DNA of 64,000 bases from Treponema sp. (lineage in GTDB: Bacteria > Spirochaetota > Spirochaetia > Treponematales > Treponemataceae): assembly GCA_016293495.1 (NCBI GenBank), contig JAEDED010000011.1:1-64000 (forward strand). The letters run 5' to 3'. Below the pieces are notes generated by a model. That model worked only from the letters and a program-made list of their open reading frames with translations, had not been told where the DNA came from and did no database searches. Both the position numbers and the translations under genes were made by a program. Below are positions 8,901-19,157 of the stretch, one piece after another (the stretch's first letter is position 1; the number at the start of each line of letters is the position of its first letter).

Positions 8901-8938
8901 AAAAAAAGGCAGAAATCACGTAATTTCTGCCTTTTTTT
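8901..8938 (+). terminator. terminator of the M23-bactofilin-yaaR-ricT operon
   Basis: A perfect 16-base inverted repeat (AAAAAAAGGCAGAAAT, 8901-8916, with its complement at 8923-8938) surrounds a 6-base loop and ends in seven Ts. Confidence 0.9.
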
Positions 8939-9026
8939 GTTTAAATTTGATATTTTTTATACAAATTTAATAAAACTTAGATAAAAGAACTATGAATTTT
9001 GAGATTTTGGAGTAAAATATAAGTAG

Positions 9027-9051
9027 TAAAAATGGGATAATCTGCCGATAT
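9027..9051 (+). promoter_or_regulatory. weak sigma-28-like promoter before the first Ig-like lipoprotein
   Basis: GCCGATAT (9044-9051) resembles the sigma-28 -10 element GCCGATAA. A TAAA lies at 9027-9030, but the 13-base spacer is shorter than the 15-16 expected. Transcription would start near 9057, about 49 bases before the ATG. It is a weaker version of the sites at 35385 and 40807. Confidence 0.4.
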
Positions 9052-9105
9052 TGAAGTGTTAGACTATGCTCTGAAATTTTGTCTATCTGTATATTGAGGT
9101 ATAAT

Positions 9106-12100
9106 ATGAAAAATGTTGCTAAATTTTTCAAGTTTGTAGCAGGCCTGATGGTTGTTTCTGCATTCATTGGATGTGAAACCGGCCTTGGTCAGGCTCTTGA
9201 TCTTGAAGCGCCGGTGATTACTGTAACAAGTCCAGAGACACTTTCAAATGTTCACAAAGCATTTACGATGACAGGAACCTGTTCTGATAACATTGGGGTT
9301 ACAAGTGTTTATATTCAGGATAAGCAGACAGGAGCTGTGTATGCAAATGCTTCAATAAATGGTACCTCATGGAAAGCAGACTTAAATCTTGAAGAAGGTG
9401 AAAAAACACTCCTTTGTGTTGCAAATGATGCAGCAGGAAATTCTTCAACAAAATCAATCAAGACTGTTATATACCTCGTAGACGAAACTGCACCTGAAGG
9501 ACTTTCATGGTATGTTGACCGTGGAAACAATGTTCAGACTGCACTTAAAGAAAAAGAAGTACTTGAGAATATGAACTACGATGATTTTACAAACATCGAT
9601 GTTCCACAAAATCAAAGCTTCAGTGTGTACGGTCGTTTTTATGATGCAATGAGCATCAATACTATTACACTTGAATTATATGAAGACGATATAAAGGTCG
9701 CAGAAAAAACTGTAACTGCTTCAGCAATTGCAGCAGGAAAATCTATCTATTCCCCACAATTTGAATTTGATGCTTCTGATTTTCCTTCGTCTTTATCTAC
9801 TGGCAAACATTATTTAAAACTTAAATATTACTCAAAAGATGATCACGGTAATGAAAATACTCGTGAATTACCATATATGCTTTGGTGGCCTGAAAGTGAC
9901 CAGCCTCGCATTGGTCTTTCTGAAGTTAAAGACGGAAAAATGCGCGTAAACATCGGAAGTGCAATACCTGTTCACTTCTTTGATGATGATCTGTTAAGTG
10001 AGATTCGTGCAACTCTTGTTGATTCTGTAAATGAGGAAACAGTTAAGAGTAATCCAGATTCAATTTTAGATTGGCAGATAAAAGAGACTGGCATTGAATC
10101 TCAGTCAAAACGCGACCGCCCTGTGCAAGTTTATGCACCGAACAGTCCTTGTGTAAAAAAACTTGTAGCGTATGCAAAAGATTCTCATGGAGAAGTTTCT
10201 GTAAAGGTTTGTGAAGTTGAAGTTACTGATGCTGCAAAACCATTGCTTTTTGTTGAAAATCCTGAAGAAAATACAGTTCCTAGTATCAAACCTGGAACTG
10301 TTTCAAGTTTTGAAATCTCTGGTTATGCACTTGATACATCAGGGTGTCGTACAGTTAAGATTGCATATGTTCCGGAATTAACAGGTTCTGCTGCTGAGAC
10401 AAAAGGAAAAGCTCTTCTTAAAGGAACTGATACTCCAGAAAACGGACAGTTTGTAAAATTATTTACACTAGGAACAAAGACTGACAATAACGGCTGGAAG
10501 AAACAGGACTTTGCATTTACTTTTGATCTTTTAAAAGATTTCAAAAACGGTGCAGTTTCTTATGCAAAAGAAGATAAGTTCTTTGAAATCCTTTTGATTG
10601 ATGAAGATAATAATGAAGTCTGGAAACAGCATGTAGTTAGCGGCGATAAAAAAGCGCCTTCAATTTCGATTAAATCTCCTGCAACTGATATGTCAGTTTA
10701 TGACTATGTAAATGGTGAAGCAAATCTTACTATTCAATTTAATGCGTCAAAAACATCTGGTCTTGGCGTTGATGAAAATAAATATAAAGTCCAGGTAATC
10801 TGGAGTAACGAAGATATTGTTGAATATACAAAAGCAAATTCAAAACTCACTGTTACTGATGGTTATGCAATAGTTAATATTACAAAATCAGAAATCGCTG
10901 ATAAGAGAACTGTTAACCCTCAGCCAACAATTGTATTTGAAGCATACGATGTTCTTGGAAACAAAGCAGAAGAAAGACGCAATGTCGTATTGAGTCCTCT
11001 TCCTCAGCTTCAGGAAATTCTTTCTGGAAACATGAACGGAACTTTCAAGAAAGGTGATAAGATTAAATTCCAGGCTGTATTCTCTGATGCAGTAAAAGTT
11101 TCTGGAACTCCAAAACTTACATTACTGTATTCTGCAAGTGATATAAATCCAAAATATGCAGTTTATACAGGAACAGGAAACAGAACTGATACACTTGTAT
11201 TTGAATTTGAAGTTCCTGAAGATGCTGAATGTGATAAATTGATTTGTGATTATACAAATCCTATTGTCCTTGGCTCAGGTGGTGGAATTACAGAAATTTC
11301 GATTAAAACTGCAGCAACTGGTGAAGGTAATGCGTATTTAACAACTCTTACAAAAGATAATACTCTTGCCGGAAAAGAATTTAAACTTGACGGTAAACTT
11401 CCTGAAATTGTTTCAATTACGGTAGCACCAGAAGAAAGTAAGAGTACAAATGCTGACGGTAACTATTACTGCAAGGCTAACGAAGTAATTAAAGCAACTG
11501 TTAAGTTCTCAGAAAAAGTAAATATTAACGGAAGTCCTGTTCTTCACTTGTTTGGCGGATCTGCCGGAACAACACCTGTTAACTTTACATTGCAGAGTAT
11601 TGAAAATGATACAATTATATTTACTCATAAAATTGTAGCCGGAACAACTCCAGAAGGAGTTCTTAAGTATGACTTTGCAAAAGCATTTGATAAAGCTACA
11701 TCAGGAACAAATTCTGGTTATGTAACAACAATTACCGACGAAGCAGGAAACCCTCTCAAGCTTGTAAAAACAACAAAGGGCGACAAGAACTTTGTTGTTG
11801 ATACAACACCTCCAGCTGCTGCTCCTGCTGTAAATATTGCAGGTGGGGCTGCAAAGAAATATAACTCAGCTCAGACTTTGTCATTGTCTGGAGAAGAAGG
11901 TGCTACAATTGAATATTCTCATAACGGCGGCGTCAGCTGGTGGGTTTGGGATGCAGACGTTGTAATGAATGCAACTGGCTTTACAGCAAAGAAAAAAGAC
12001 GGTACATCAGAGACTGTAACAGTTTCTGGCGGTGAATATACAGTTAAGACTCGTCAGACTGATAAGGCAGGAAACGTTTCTCCTGAATCATCTGAATCAC

Positions 12101-14028
12101 ACTTTACTATTAATAATACATTCCCTGCAGTAACTAGCCTTGTAATTGCAAAAGCTGACGGTAAATATGCTGCCGGTGAAACAGTTAAGTTTGTACTTAC
12201 TTATGCAGACAAAATCAAGGCTCCTGATGCAACAAGCGTTGTATTGTCATTCAAGATCGGCGGAACTGATGCAAGAACAGTTAATGTAAATCCTGTAACA
12301 GCAGATGCCGGTTCTGAAAAACTTGAATTTGAATATACAGTTACTGGAGAAGATGAAGGAAGTGGTATTGCCGTAACTGGTCTTACATACAGCACAGTAA
12401 GTGGTAAAAAGCCTGTAGACCTCTTCGGAAACTCTCCGGCTTCTGCAACAGTTTCCATTACTGCAACTGGTGTATACGCAGCTACTAACCGTACAGGAAT
12501 CAGTCTCGACGGTAAGGCTCCTAAAATTACAGCATATGTTCCTGAAAATAAGGGAACTCCGGTTTCAAATGGAAATGTCATTAAACTTACATTCTCAGAA
12601 AAAGTAGAAAAAGAATCAGGTATCATTACATTGAGAAGAAAATCTACAACTGAAGAACCTTGGAGAATTCCTCCGGTAATGACAGAAACAGAATTTAACT
12701 CTGTATATAACGAACTTGATACAGCTGACAAAGCAAAACTTTTGATTCTTGATGGTGATGCTCCAAAGATGTTCGAAAAGAACGGCCAGCCATTAGGACC
12801 TTATAAACGAATTACTCACGGACTTGTTGGTGGAGACGGATCTTCTACAACGCCTGATATTTCTACAAAGTTCGTTCTTGATTTTAATATTGGTATTAAA
12901 GATGGTTATGGATATCTTGCTGATGGAACTGAAGTTAAAGTAAGTGACTTAAGAGAAGTATTTGAAAAAGCAGGTTATCATAAACAGGAAGTAGAAGTTA
13001 CAGATGCGTCTGTTACTATTGCAGACAATGTTGTAACAATTACATTCCCTAAGACTCTTGTAGATGGACGCGAATGGGAACTTTATATTGCGCCAGGTGC
13101 ATTCCGTGATGAAACAGGTAACCTCTTTGCAGGTCTTGGTTATACAACTGGAGAAACTCCTGCAATGATGGATAATTCTCCATATTCATTCTGGTCAGAT
13201 AAAGTTGCAAAACCTTGGGTTCGCGTTGACAGATACAGTCACGGATACGCCGCAGTTGAACCTGTTGTTACAGGAAGCGGTACTTCTGCAACTTACAGCA
13301 CTGTAAAGATTATTACATCTTACGGAACAAAAGCAGACTCATCTAATGCTAATGCAGCAAAAATAGTTCCTTCAGGATATGCACGTGTAAGAATTGACTG
13401 TGAATCTCCAGGGGCAACAATTAATTATGGTTGGGCTGGAAAAGTAAATGGAACATGTGATCCTTCAGCTGAAAGTTCAACATTATGGACTTCAACAACA
13501 AGTATTGAAGATATTGTTCCAACTAACATTACTGCAAATAAAACATACAGTGGTTATTTTGTAGTAGGTGATGGTTCTTTATATACTGGCCGTCGTGACT
13601 TTGTTAAGGCAACTGCAACAAAAACTGGATTTACAGCATCTGATGCCGGATATGAAGGGGTATTCAAGACTGTTGTAACAGCAAGAACTGATGGTGGTAA
13701 TCAAGCAAATTATCTTAAGATAGAAGGCGGTAGTGGTGCCGGCGGTATGCCTGCATACGGTGGTTTCCCGGTTCGTGATGCGGAAGAAGGAAAGGGACAT
13801 GACAAGGGTTGTTACAAAGTTACTACAAACCAGTTCGTATGGCAGACCTACGATATTGTAAGTACATGGTGGATATTGCCTTATAACGGAAACTATACAA
13901 GCCAATATTACTGGGCAGGATACGGTACGGCAACTCATATTTATCATCCAGCATTCTATTCTGGAGCTGGAGCTGTTTCAGATGAAGCAAACACCTACAC
14001 CGAAATTACAGTAAACAATGTTAAATAA
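9106..14028 (+). CDS. giant Ig-like repeat lipoprotein (paralogue 1)
   Basis: Exported lipoprotein of 1,640 residues and unknown function. The signal peptide ends in the lipobox AFIGC (Cys23), followed by ETGLGQALD, a motif shared with two other giants in this window. The first domain after it (APVITVTSP...DNIGVTSVYI...NDAAGNSS) is a bacterial Ig-like or fibronectin-like fold. The middle contains repeats like those of large bacterial adhesins (GTFKKGDKIKFQAVFSDAVKV, FSEKVNINGSPVLHL). The last 250 or so residues contain SPGATINYGW and a Trp/Tyr-rich, Cys-containing domain resembling the end of paralogue 2. ATG 9106 has GAGG ten to seven bases upstream; the open frame reaches back to 9079. The gene is followed after 11 bases by paralogue 2, so the two form an operon. 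A surface adhesion role is inferred. Confidence 0.85.
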   Translation: MKNVAKFFKFVAGLMVVSAFIGCETGLGQALDLEAPVITVTSPETLSNVHKAFTMTGTCSDNIGVTSVYIQDKQTGAVYANASINGTSWKADLNLEEGEKTLLCVANDAAGNSSTKSIKTVIYLVDETAPEGLSWYVDRGNNVQTALKEKEVLENMNYDDFTNIDVPQNQSFSVYGRFYDAMSINTITLELYEDDIKVAEKTVTASAIAAGKSIYSPQFEFDASDFPSSLSTGKHYLKLKYYSKDDHGNENTRELPYMLWWPESDQPRIGLSEVKDGKMRVNIGSAIPVHFFDDDLLSEIRATLVDSVNEETVKSNPDSILDWQIKETGIESQSKRDRPVQVYAPNSPCVKKLVAYAKDSHGEVSVKVCEVEVTDAAKPLLFVENPEENTVPSIKPGTVSSFEISGYALDTSGCRTVKIAYVPELTGSAAETKGKALLKGTDTPENGQFVKLFTLGTKTDNNGWKKQDFAFTFDLLKDFKNGAVSYAKEDKFFEILLIDEDNNEVWKQHVVSGDKKAPSISIKSPATDMSVYDYVNGEANLTIQFNASKTSGLGVDENKYKVQVIWSNEDIVEYTKANSKLTVTDGYAIVNITKSEIADKRTVNPQPTIVFEAYDVLGNKAEERRNVVLSPLPQLQEILSGNMNGTFKKGDKIKFQAVFSDAVKVSGTPKLTLLYSASDINPKYAVYTGTGNRTDTLVFEFEVPEDAECDKLICDYTNPIVLGSGGGITEISIKTAATGEGNAYLTTLTKDNTLAGKEFKLDGKLPEIVSITVAPEESKSTNADGNYYCKANEVIKATVKFSEKVNINGSPVLHLFGGSAGTTPVNFTLQSIENDTIIFTHKIVAGTTPEGVLKYDFAKAFDKATSGTNSGYVTTITDEAGNPLKLVKTTKGDKNFVVDTTPPAAAPAVNIAGGAAKKYNSAQTLSLSGEEGATIEYSHNGGVSWWVWDADVVMNATGFTAKKKDGTSETVTVSGGEYTVKTRQTDKAGNVSPESSESHFTINNTFPAVTSLVIAKADGKYAAGETVKFVLTYADKIKAPDATSVVLSFKIGGTDARTVNVNPVTADAGSEKLEFEYTVTGEDEGSGIAVTGLTYSTVSGKKPVDLFGNSPASATVSITATGVYAATNRTGISLDGKAPKITAYVPENKGTPVSNGNVIKLTFSEKVEKESGIITLRRKSTTEEPWRIPPVMTETEFNSVYNELDTADKAKLLILDGDAPKMFEKNGQPLGPYKRITHGLVGGDGSSTTPDISTKFVLDFNIGIKDGYGYLADGTEVKVSDLREVFEKAGYHKQEVEVTDASVTIADNVVTITFPKTLVDGREWELYIAPGAFRDETGNLFAGLGYTTGETPAMMDNSPYSFWSDKVAKPWVRVDRYSHGYAAVEPVVTGSGTSATYSTVKIITSYGTKADSSNANAAKIVPSGYARVRIDCESPGATINYGWAGKVNGTCDPSAESSTLWTSTTSIEDIVPTNITANKTYSGYFVVGDGSLYTGRRDFVKATATKTGFTASDAGYEGVFKTVVTARTDGGNQANYLKIEGGSGAGGMPAYGGFPVRDAEEGKGHDKGCYKVTTNQFVWQTYDIVSTWWILPYNGNYTSQYYWAGYGTATHIYHPAFYSGAGAVSDEANTYTEITVNNVK

Positions 14029-14039
14029 GGAGGAAGAAA

Positions 14040-17000
14040 ATGAGAAAAGTAAAATCAAATAAGATTCTTTTAACATCATTATTAGCAAGCATGTTAGCTT
14101 TCTCCTGTCAGGTCGGTCTTGGAGAAGCAGTAGATGTTACAGCTCCAGAAATAAAAGTTACTTCACCGGCTGTAAGTCAGTCTGTTTCAAAACAGTTCAA
14201 TATTACAGGTGTTGCAACAGATGATTTTGGACTTGCTTCTGTTACTGTTGATATTAACGGTGATAATTTTACTGAGCATTTTAAGTGGGAAGGTTCTTCA
14301 TGGAAGAGACTCGAAAGCGGATCCTGGGTTGATTATGCCTCTGCAACAAGTACAGGTGATTCAAAAAATCTTTCATTTACAATTTCTGTAGATGCAAGTG
14401 CTGCGGTTTCTGGTCATGAATATTCAATTACCTCAAAAGCAACTGATGTTTACAGCAATGAAAGTGCAAAAACTAAAGATGAACGCAATGTTATTATTGA
14501 TACAACTGAACCTCTTGTATCAATAATTGAACCTACAAGATTGCCTTTACCTACAGATCCCGAATTTGCAACTTATGTATTAAAGAACAACAGTGTTCTA
14601 CCAAAGATCAAAAATGGAACATTTACAATCAGCGGCTCTCAGAGAGAAGATACAACTCTTGATTACCTTATTGTTTATCTTGATCAGGAAACAACAGTAA
14701 TCAATAAAGGTTCTGTTACAACTTATCCTGTTGCAAATCCTCTTATTGTAAAAAGGATTGATGGTTCTAACTTAAGAAACTGGTCAACAACAGTAAGCTC
14801 TTCAGATTTTACAGATGCGTCTGTATTAACTGGAGATCATATTCTCAGACTTGTTACAGAAAGTCATGACGAGGCAGGCAACGTAGAAATTAAATCACAT
14901 GGATGGTTTAAATTTAACGAAGCTGCAGATAAGCCATGGGTTTCTGCAACCTTCGGATATGATAATGCGGCAGATTCAAAAAATGTAGCAAACCGCTGTT
15001 ACCCTCGCTGTTCTTTGCAGGGACAGGCTTATGATGATGATGGATTAAAATCTATTTCAATTAAAATATATGAAGAAGACGGCGTAACAGAAATTGCTGA
15101 CTATTCAATTTCAGAAGCAACTCTTGCTGCTGAAGGTTATCCGACTTATAAGGCATGGTCATTCAATGCACTTTCTGAAACTAAAACAATTGTAGTTAAA
15201 GCAAGCTGTGTTGACAAAAATGGTGTGGCATCAGAAGAAACAGTTACAAGGTATCTGACAATTTCTGATGTTAACCCTCCAAAAATTTCCAACTTAAGTC
15301 CAGCAAACGGAACATCGCTTCTTGGTACTAATAACGGTTCTTTCTCATTCAGCGGTACTGTCGATGATGACGGAAGTATTGAATTTGTAAAAATAGTAAG
15401 AATTAAAACAGGTAATGAAGCTGACCAGATGTCATACTTTGATAAGGATTATGAGGGATGGAAAAAATGTACATCTACTTCTGTTCCTTATACAGATGAT
15501 CATGGCAATAAAGTCTGGATGCTTCAATTAGGTACAGAAACAGCTAATTCAGAAAATCGTAAAGTACGCACATGGTCAAAAACTTTCAACATCTTTACAG
15601 ATTTTGGTATCGATGGTAATGAACAGAAATTGGTTAACCAGAAATTTATTATTCTCGCACAGGATGTCGGTCAATCTGCAAATATTGAAGCATATTCTTT
15701 GCAGGGTGATATTGAACCTCCGGAACTTGTGATTGAAACAATTTATGTTAATACTGACACCCAGCATTATGAATTAAAAGATAAGCCTATAGAAATCCCT
15801 AAACCATTTAACAGAGATGGAGATCTTAAAATTACAGATAAGATTAAAATTTCTGGAACATGGAGTGATAATTCAACAAATATCTGGGACGATAAAACAA
15901 AACATGGACCATTTGTATTAAAAGTTGCTGATAAAGAACAGACAGTTACTTTAAACAATGACGGAAAATGGACAACAGGTTATTTCTCTCCAGTTGATTC
16001 GTCAGTTTCTGTAATTACAGCAAGCTTTACAGACTGGGGCGGCAACGTTACAAACAAGAGCAGAAGCTATTACGTAAACAGCAGTACACCTGTTCTCTCT
16101 CGTATTGGTGCAGAAACAGCAGACGGGTCTTATTCAACAGGTGCTGTAATTGAAATTACAATGGAATTTAATAAAGCTGTTAAGTTTGAAGGAGGAACTC
16201 CTGTTCTTAAATTAAATGCAGGTTCAGGAACTCGTACTGCTACTTATGACGGCGTTTCTAACGGAACATCAAAGCATGTATTTACATATACTGTTCAGGC
16301 TGGAGATGATGTTGAAAAACTTAATGTTATAGACATCGAAAAAAATGGAATTACATGGAAGGATAACACAACAAATAATTCAGATAATCCTGCAATTGTA
16401 GAAAATCTTACAATTCCAAAAACAGGTGGAGCTTCTCTTGGTGAAGGTCGTTCTATTGTAATTGATACAACAGCACCAAAGCTCAGTTCTATCAGTGCAA
16501 TCAGCGGTGCCGGATGGAATAATGCAGGTAAGTCTATCTTTATTCAGGCTAAGTTCAGTGAAAATATTTCGATTACACCAGAAGATCTTGCAGGATTAAA
16601 ACTTGTTTTCAATAACGGTGCAAAAACAACAACCGCAACAAAGACAGGCCCTGATACAGTTCTCTTTAAGTATCTGGTTGGTGCTTCTGATACTTATACA
16701 GAAGCACTTCAGATAACTTCAGTACAGTCTTCAGGTTATACAATTGCTGATATTGCCGGAAATAAACTTACTTCTATTACAACATTACCTAACAATCTTC
16801 CGACAACCGGTACATCTGTAATCAAAATTGATACAGATGTACCAAGTGCGCCAACTGTTCAGGGATTGCCAACTCCTCAGACTGTATATGCAGATAACTT
16901 TACATTTACAATCACAGGCTTTGAATTAGGCGCCTCTGAAAAGAAATATACACTTGATGGTTCAACATGGCTTGATTACACAGGAACTGTAACAGTAAGC

Positions 17001-18878
17001 AATAACGGTAGTTATACAATTTCTGCTTATCAGAAAGATGCTGCAGGTAATAAGTCTGCTGAATCAACAGCTGTTGTTAAGAACCTGAATAAGAATAAGA
17101 TTATTTCTTCTATAACAGCTGAAGAATCAGACGGTACATATACAACAGGTGATAAAATTACAATCAAGCTTATCTGTAATGAAAATCTTACTGTAGATAC
17201 AGATAATGCATATCTTACATTAAATACTTCACCTGAAAAGAATGCTTATTACTTAAGTGGCTCGGGAACAACAGAACTTAAGTTCCAGTACACAATTGCA
17301 GAAGGTGATAACTGTGATGCTGTTTCTGGTTTGACTGTAACAGATTTTGTTTCTTTAAAGAAAGAAGATTCGACAGGTATTGATTTCTCAACAAGATGTG
17401 AATTGCCATCAACTTCAAATCTTGCAAATAACCGCACAATCAATGTTGTTACCGGAGCTCCTGTAATTACTGGTGTAACAGTAAATCAGTCAGGAACTGT
17501 TCCTGTAATGAAGATTAAATTCTCAAATCCAGTAACAAAGAAAGCCGGTAAATACATCAAGGTATCTCAAACTTACTCAAAGAACGGCAACGTTGTTTAT
17601 AATGCACCTGCTGTTTTGACAAAGTCTCAGTTCAACAACTTTAAGGCTGTTGGTAATGGTGTTGATACATATTACGAAAAAGGTGTAAACGGTGTTAAGA
17701 GTGATAACGTAACTCCTGATTTAAGTGAAAAATATGTACTTAAATTTACATATGATGGTACAACAACTGCTGTACGTGAATTCTTCAAAGATACAGTAAT
17801 TGATCCAACTAATAACGGAACTATTCTTGATGTATTTATTCCTATTGCTTCAAGTAAAGTTACAATTAATCCTTCTGACAAGACAGAAATGCTTGTAACC
17901 TTGTCTGATGCATATAAGCTTCCTGTAAAGGGTGCTGAATATACAATCACAGTTCCAGTTGATATTGCTATAGACAGTCAGGGACATACTAACCCTGCAG
18001 CAAGTGGAAAGACTTATTCTGCACAGCAGACATTTACATTGAACGGTGAAGAAAAACCTGTAATCCGTGTAAATAAAGCAGAATGTACAATTTCTGGTGG
18101 AGTTGCAAGGCAGCCTTTGACTGCACAGGTCAAGATGGACTGTCAGACACCAGAAAAAACCATTAATTACAGTATTTCAACTGTTGAAACTGAAACAAAA
18201 GAATTATCAAGTGGAATTAATTCTATACAGCAGGCTAATGATCCTAAGGCTGCAGTTAAAACAGAAGGTACATACGATAGTTCAAAAAAACTTTATATCG
18301 GAAGCAGTACTAATAAGAGCAGCGGCTATAAAATAACAATTGATGCTTATACAAGTACTACAAACCATGCTTACGAAGTTGCAAACCGTAGTGTTGTAAG
18401 ACTGAAGGCAGGAACACCAAGTGTTGGTGGTGATTGGGGTGATTTCAGTGACCCTGGAAATTTAGACAATGTTTACATTCGTGGCGGTGACTCTGAAAGT
18501 GGTAACTCAACCACACTTGGATTCCCATTGTCATGGAACTCTGGTGACTTTGGTAAAGTAAAGATGATGACACAGGATGGGGAATACTGGTATTACGCAA
18601 GCTGGAATATATCTGCAAATCTTTATTTTGGATTCCTGTGTGGTAATACAGGAAAAGATGATGAAGACACAATGGCTAATGGTCCTTATAACTGGTGCTG
18701 GGCAACATGTAGCTGGGTTGGTAGAAAACACTACTATTTCCTTAGACCTGGAACAAGCTATACTATGATTCCATCTGATACTTACGGTACTGGTGGTTAT
18801 GCTTATCAGGGTAAACACCTTGAATACCGTCCTGAGGCTACAAACAAACAAGGGGCACTTGTAAATTCAATTAACTAG
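14040..18878 (+). CDS. giant Ig-like repeat lipoprotein (paralogue 2)
   Basis: Exported lipoprotein of 1,612 residues. The lipobox is LAFSC (Cys23), followed by QVGLGEAVD as in its paralogues. Repeats include Ig-like units with EIKVTSP, GVATDDFGLASVTVDI and DEAGNVEIKS. Adhesin-type units follow, such as ETADGSYSTGAVIEITMEF and EESDGTYTTGDKITIKLI. The C-terminus has KTINYSIST, then a Trp/Tyr-rich domain (DNVYIRGGD, TLGFPLSWNSGDFGKVKM, YASWNISANLYFG) that aligns loosely with the end of paralogue 1. The AGGAGG ribosome-binding site lies 12-7 bases upstream of the ATG. With paralogue 1 it makes a 9.8-kb two-gene operon that ends in a clear terminator. Function unknown; surface display is inferred from the lipid anchor and repeats. 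Confidence 0.85.
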   Translation: MRKVKSNKILLTSLLASMLAFSCQVGLGEAVDVTAPEIKVTSPAVSQSVSKQFNITGVATDDFGLASVTVDINGDNFTEHFKWEGSSWKRLESGSWVDYASATSTGDSKNLSFTISVDASAAVSGHEYSITSKATDVYSNESAKTKDERNVIIDTTEPLVSIIEPTRLPLPTDPEFATYVLKNNSVLPKIKNGTFTISGSQREDTTLDYLIVYLDQETTVINKGSVTTYPVANPLIVKRIDGSNLRNWSTTVSSSDFTDASVLTGDHILRLVTESHDEAGNVEIKSHGWFKFNEAADKPWVSATFGYDNAADSKNVANRCYPRCSLQGQAYDDDGLKSISIKIYEEDGVTEIADYSISEATLAAEGYPTYKAWSFNALSETKTIVVKASCVDKNGVASEETVTRYLTISDVNPPKISNLSPANGTSLLGTNNGSFSFSGTVDDDGSIEFVKIVRIKTGNEADQMSYFDKDYEGWKKCTSTSVPYTDDHGNKVWMLQLGTETANSENRKVRTWSKTFNIFTDFGIDGNEQKLVNQKFIILAQDVGQSANIEAYSLQGDIEPPELVIETIYVNTDTQHYELKDKPIEIPKPFNRDGDLKITDKIKISGTWSDNSTNIWDDKTKHGPFVLKVADKEQTVTLNNDGKWTTGYFSPVDSSVSVITASFTDWGGNVTNKSRSYYVNSSTPVLSRIGAETADGSYSTGAVIEITMEFNKAVKFEGGTPVLKLNAGSGTRTATYDGVSNGTSKHVFTYTVQAGDDVEKLNVIDIEKNGITWKDNTTNNSDNPAIVENLTIPKTGGASLGEGRSIVIDTTAPKLSSISAISGAGWNNAGKSIFIQAKFSENISITPEDLAGLKLVFNNGAKTTTATKTGPDTVLFKYLVGASDTYTEALQITSVQSSGYTIADIAGNKLTSITTLPNNLPTTGTSVIKIDTDVPSAPTVQGLPTPQTVYADNFTFTITGFELGASEKKYTLDGSTWLDYTGTVTVSNNGSYTISAYQKDAAGNKSAESTAVVKNLNKNKIISSITAEESDGTYTTGDKITIKLICNENLTVDTDNAYLTLNTSPEKNAYYLSGSGTTELKFQYTIAEGDNCDAVSGLTVTDFVSLKKEDSTGIDFSTRCELPSTSNLANNRTINVVTGAPVITGVTVNQSGTVPVMKIKFSNPVTKKAGKYIKVSQTYSKNGNVVYNAPAVLTKSQFNNFKAVGNGVDTYYEKGVNGVKSDNVTPDLSEKYVLKFTYDGTTTAVREFFKDTVIDPTNNGTILDVFIPIASSKVTINPSDKTEMLVTLSDAYKLPVKGAEYTITVPVDIAIDSQGHTNPAASGKTYSAQQTFTLNGEEKPVIRVNKAECTISGGVARQPLTAQVKMDCQTPEKTINYSISTVETETKELSSGINSIQQANDPKAAVKTEGTYDSSKKLYIGSSTNKSSGYKITIDAYTSTTNHAYEVANRSVVRLKAGTPSVGGDWGDFSDPGNLDNVYIRGGDSESGNSTTLGFPLSWNSGDFGKVKMMTQDGEYWYYASWNISANLYFGFLCGNTGKDDEDTMANGPYNWCWATCSWVGRKHYYFLRPGTSYTMIPSDTYGTGGYAYQGKHLEYRPEATNKQGALVNSIN

Positions 18879-18920
18879 ACCAACCCATAACCCAAAAACA
18901 CGATATATAAATAATAACGA

Positions 18921-18960
18921 ATCCCTCTTTTACCGGACAAAAGTAAAAGAGGGATTTTTT
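18921..18960 (+). terminator. terminator of the twin lipoprotein operon
   Basis: ATCCCTCTTTTAC (18921-18933) pairs perfectly with 18943-18955 around a 9-base loop and is followed by a T-run. Bases 18961-19098 beyond it hold only the small repeat ACTACggaaaaGTAGT and no gene that I can see. Confidence 0.9.
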
Positions 18961-19098
18961 TTGAAAATGGTGATTTTTATAATAATTAAATGGAATGAAC
19001 GAATTGATTTACCAAGGGAAACAATCTATAACTACGGAAAAGTAGTGTAAATGTTTGTTGTTGACTTGAATTTTTCCAAATAAAAACTATTTTTATAC

Positions 19099-19136
19099 AA
19101 AAAAAAGGCCTTTCAGATCACTCTGAAGGCCTTTTA
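19099..19136 (-). terminator. terminator of the CBM48-like gene
   Basis: AAAAGGCCTTTCAGA pairs with TCTGAAGGCCTTTT with one bulged base. On the minus strand the stem is followed by eight Ts, fitting the upstream minus-strand gene. Confidence 0.8.
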
Positions 19137-19157
19137 AAATTCCCACCGAAGCAGCAA

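Noticed and set aside
9079..9105. Upstream start extending the first lipoprotein by nine residues
   Set aside because: The ATG at 9106 has GAGG at the right distance and gives a clean lipoprotein signal peptide. The extension would add uncharged residues before it.
12201..12731. 176-codon minus-strand open frame inside the first giant lipoprotein
   Set aside because: It is a mirror frame produced by codon bias of the real gene, as are the other long antisense frames in the Ig-repeat genes.
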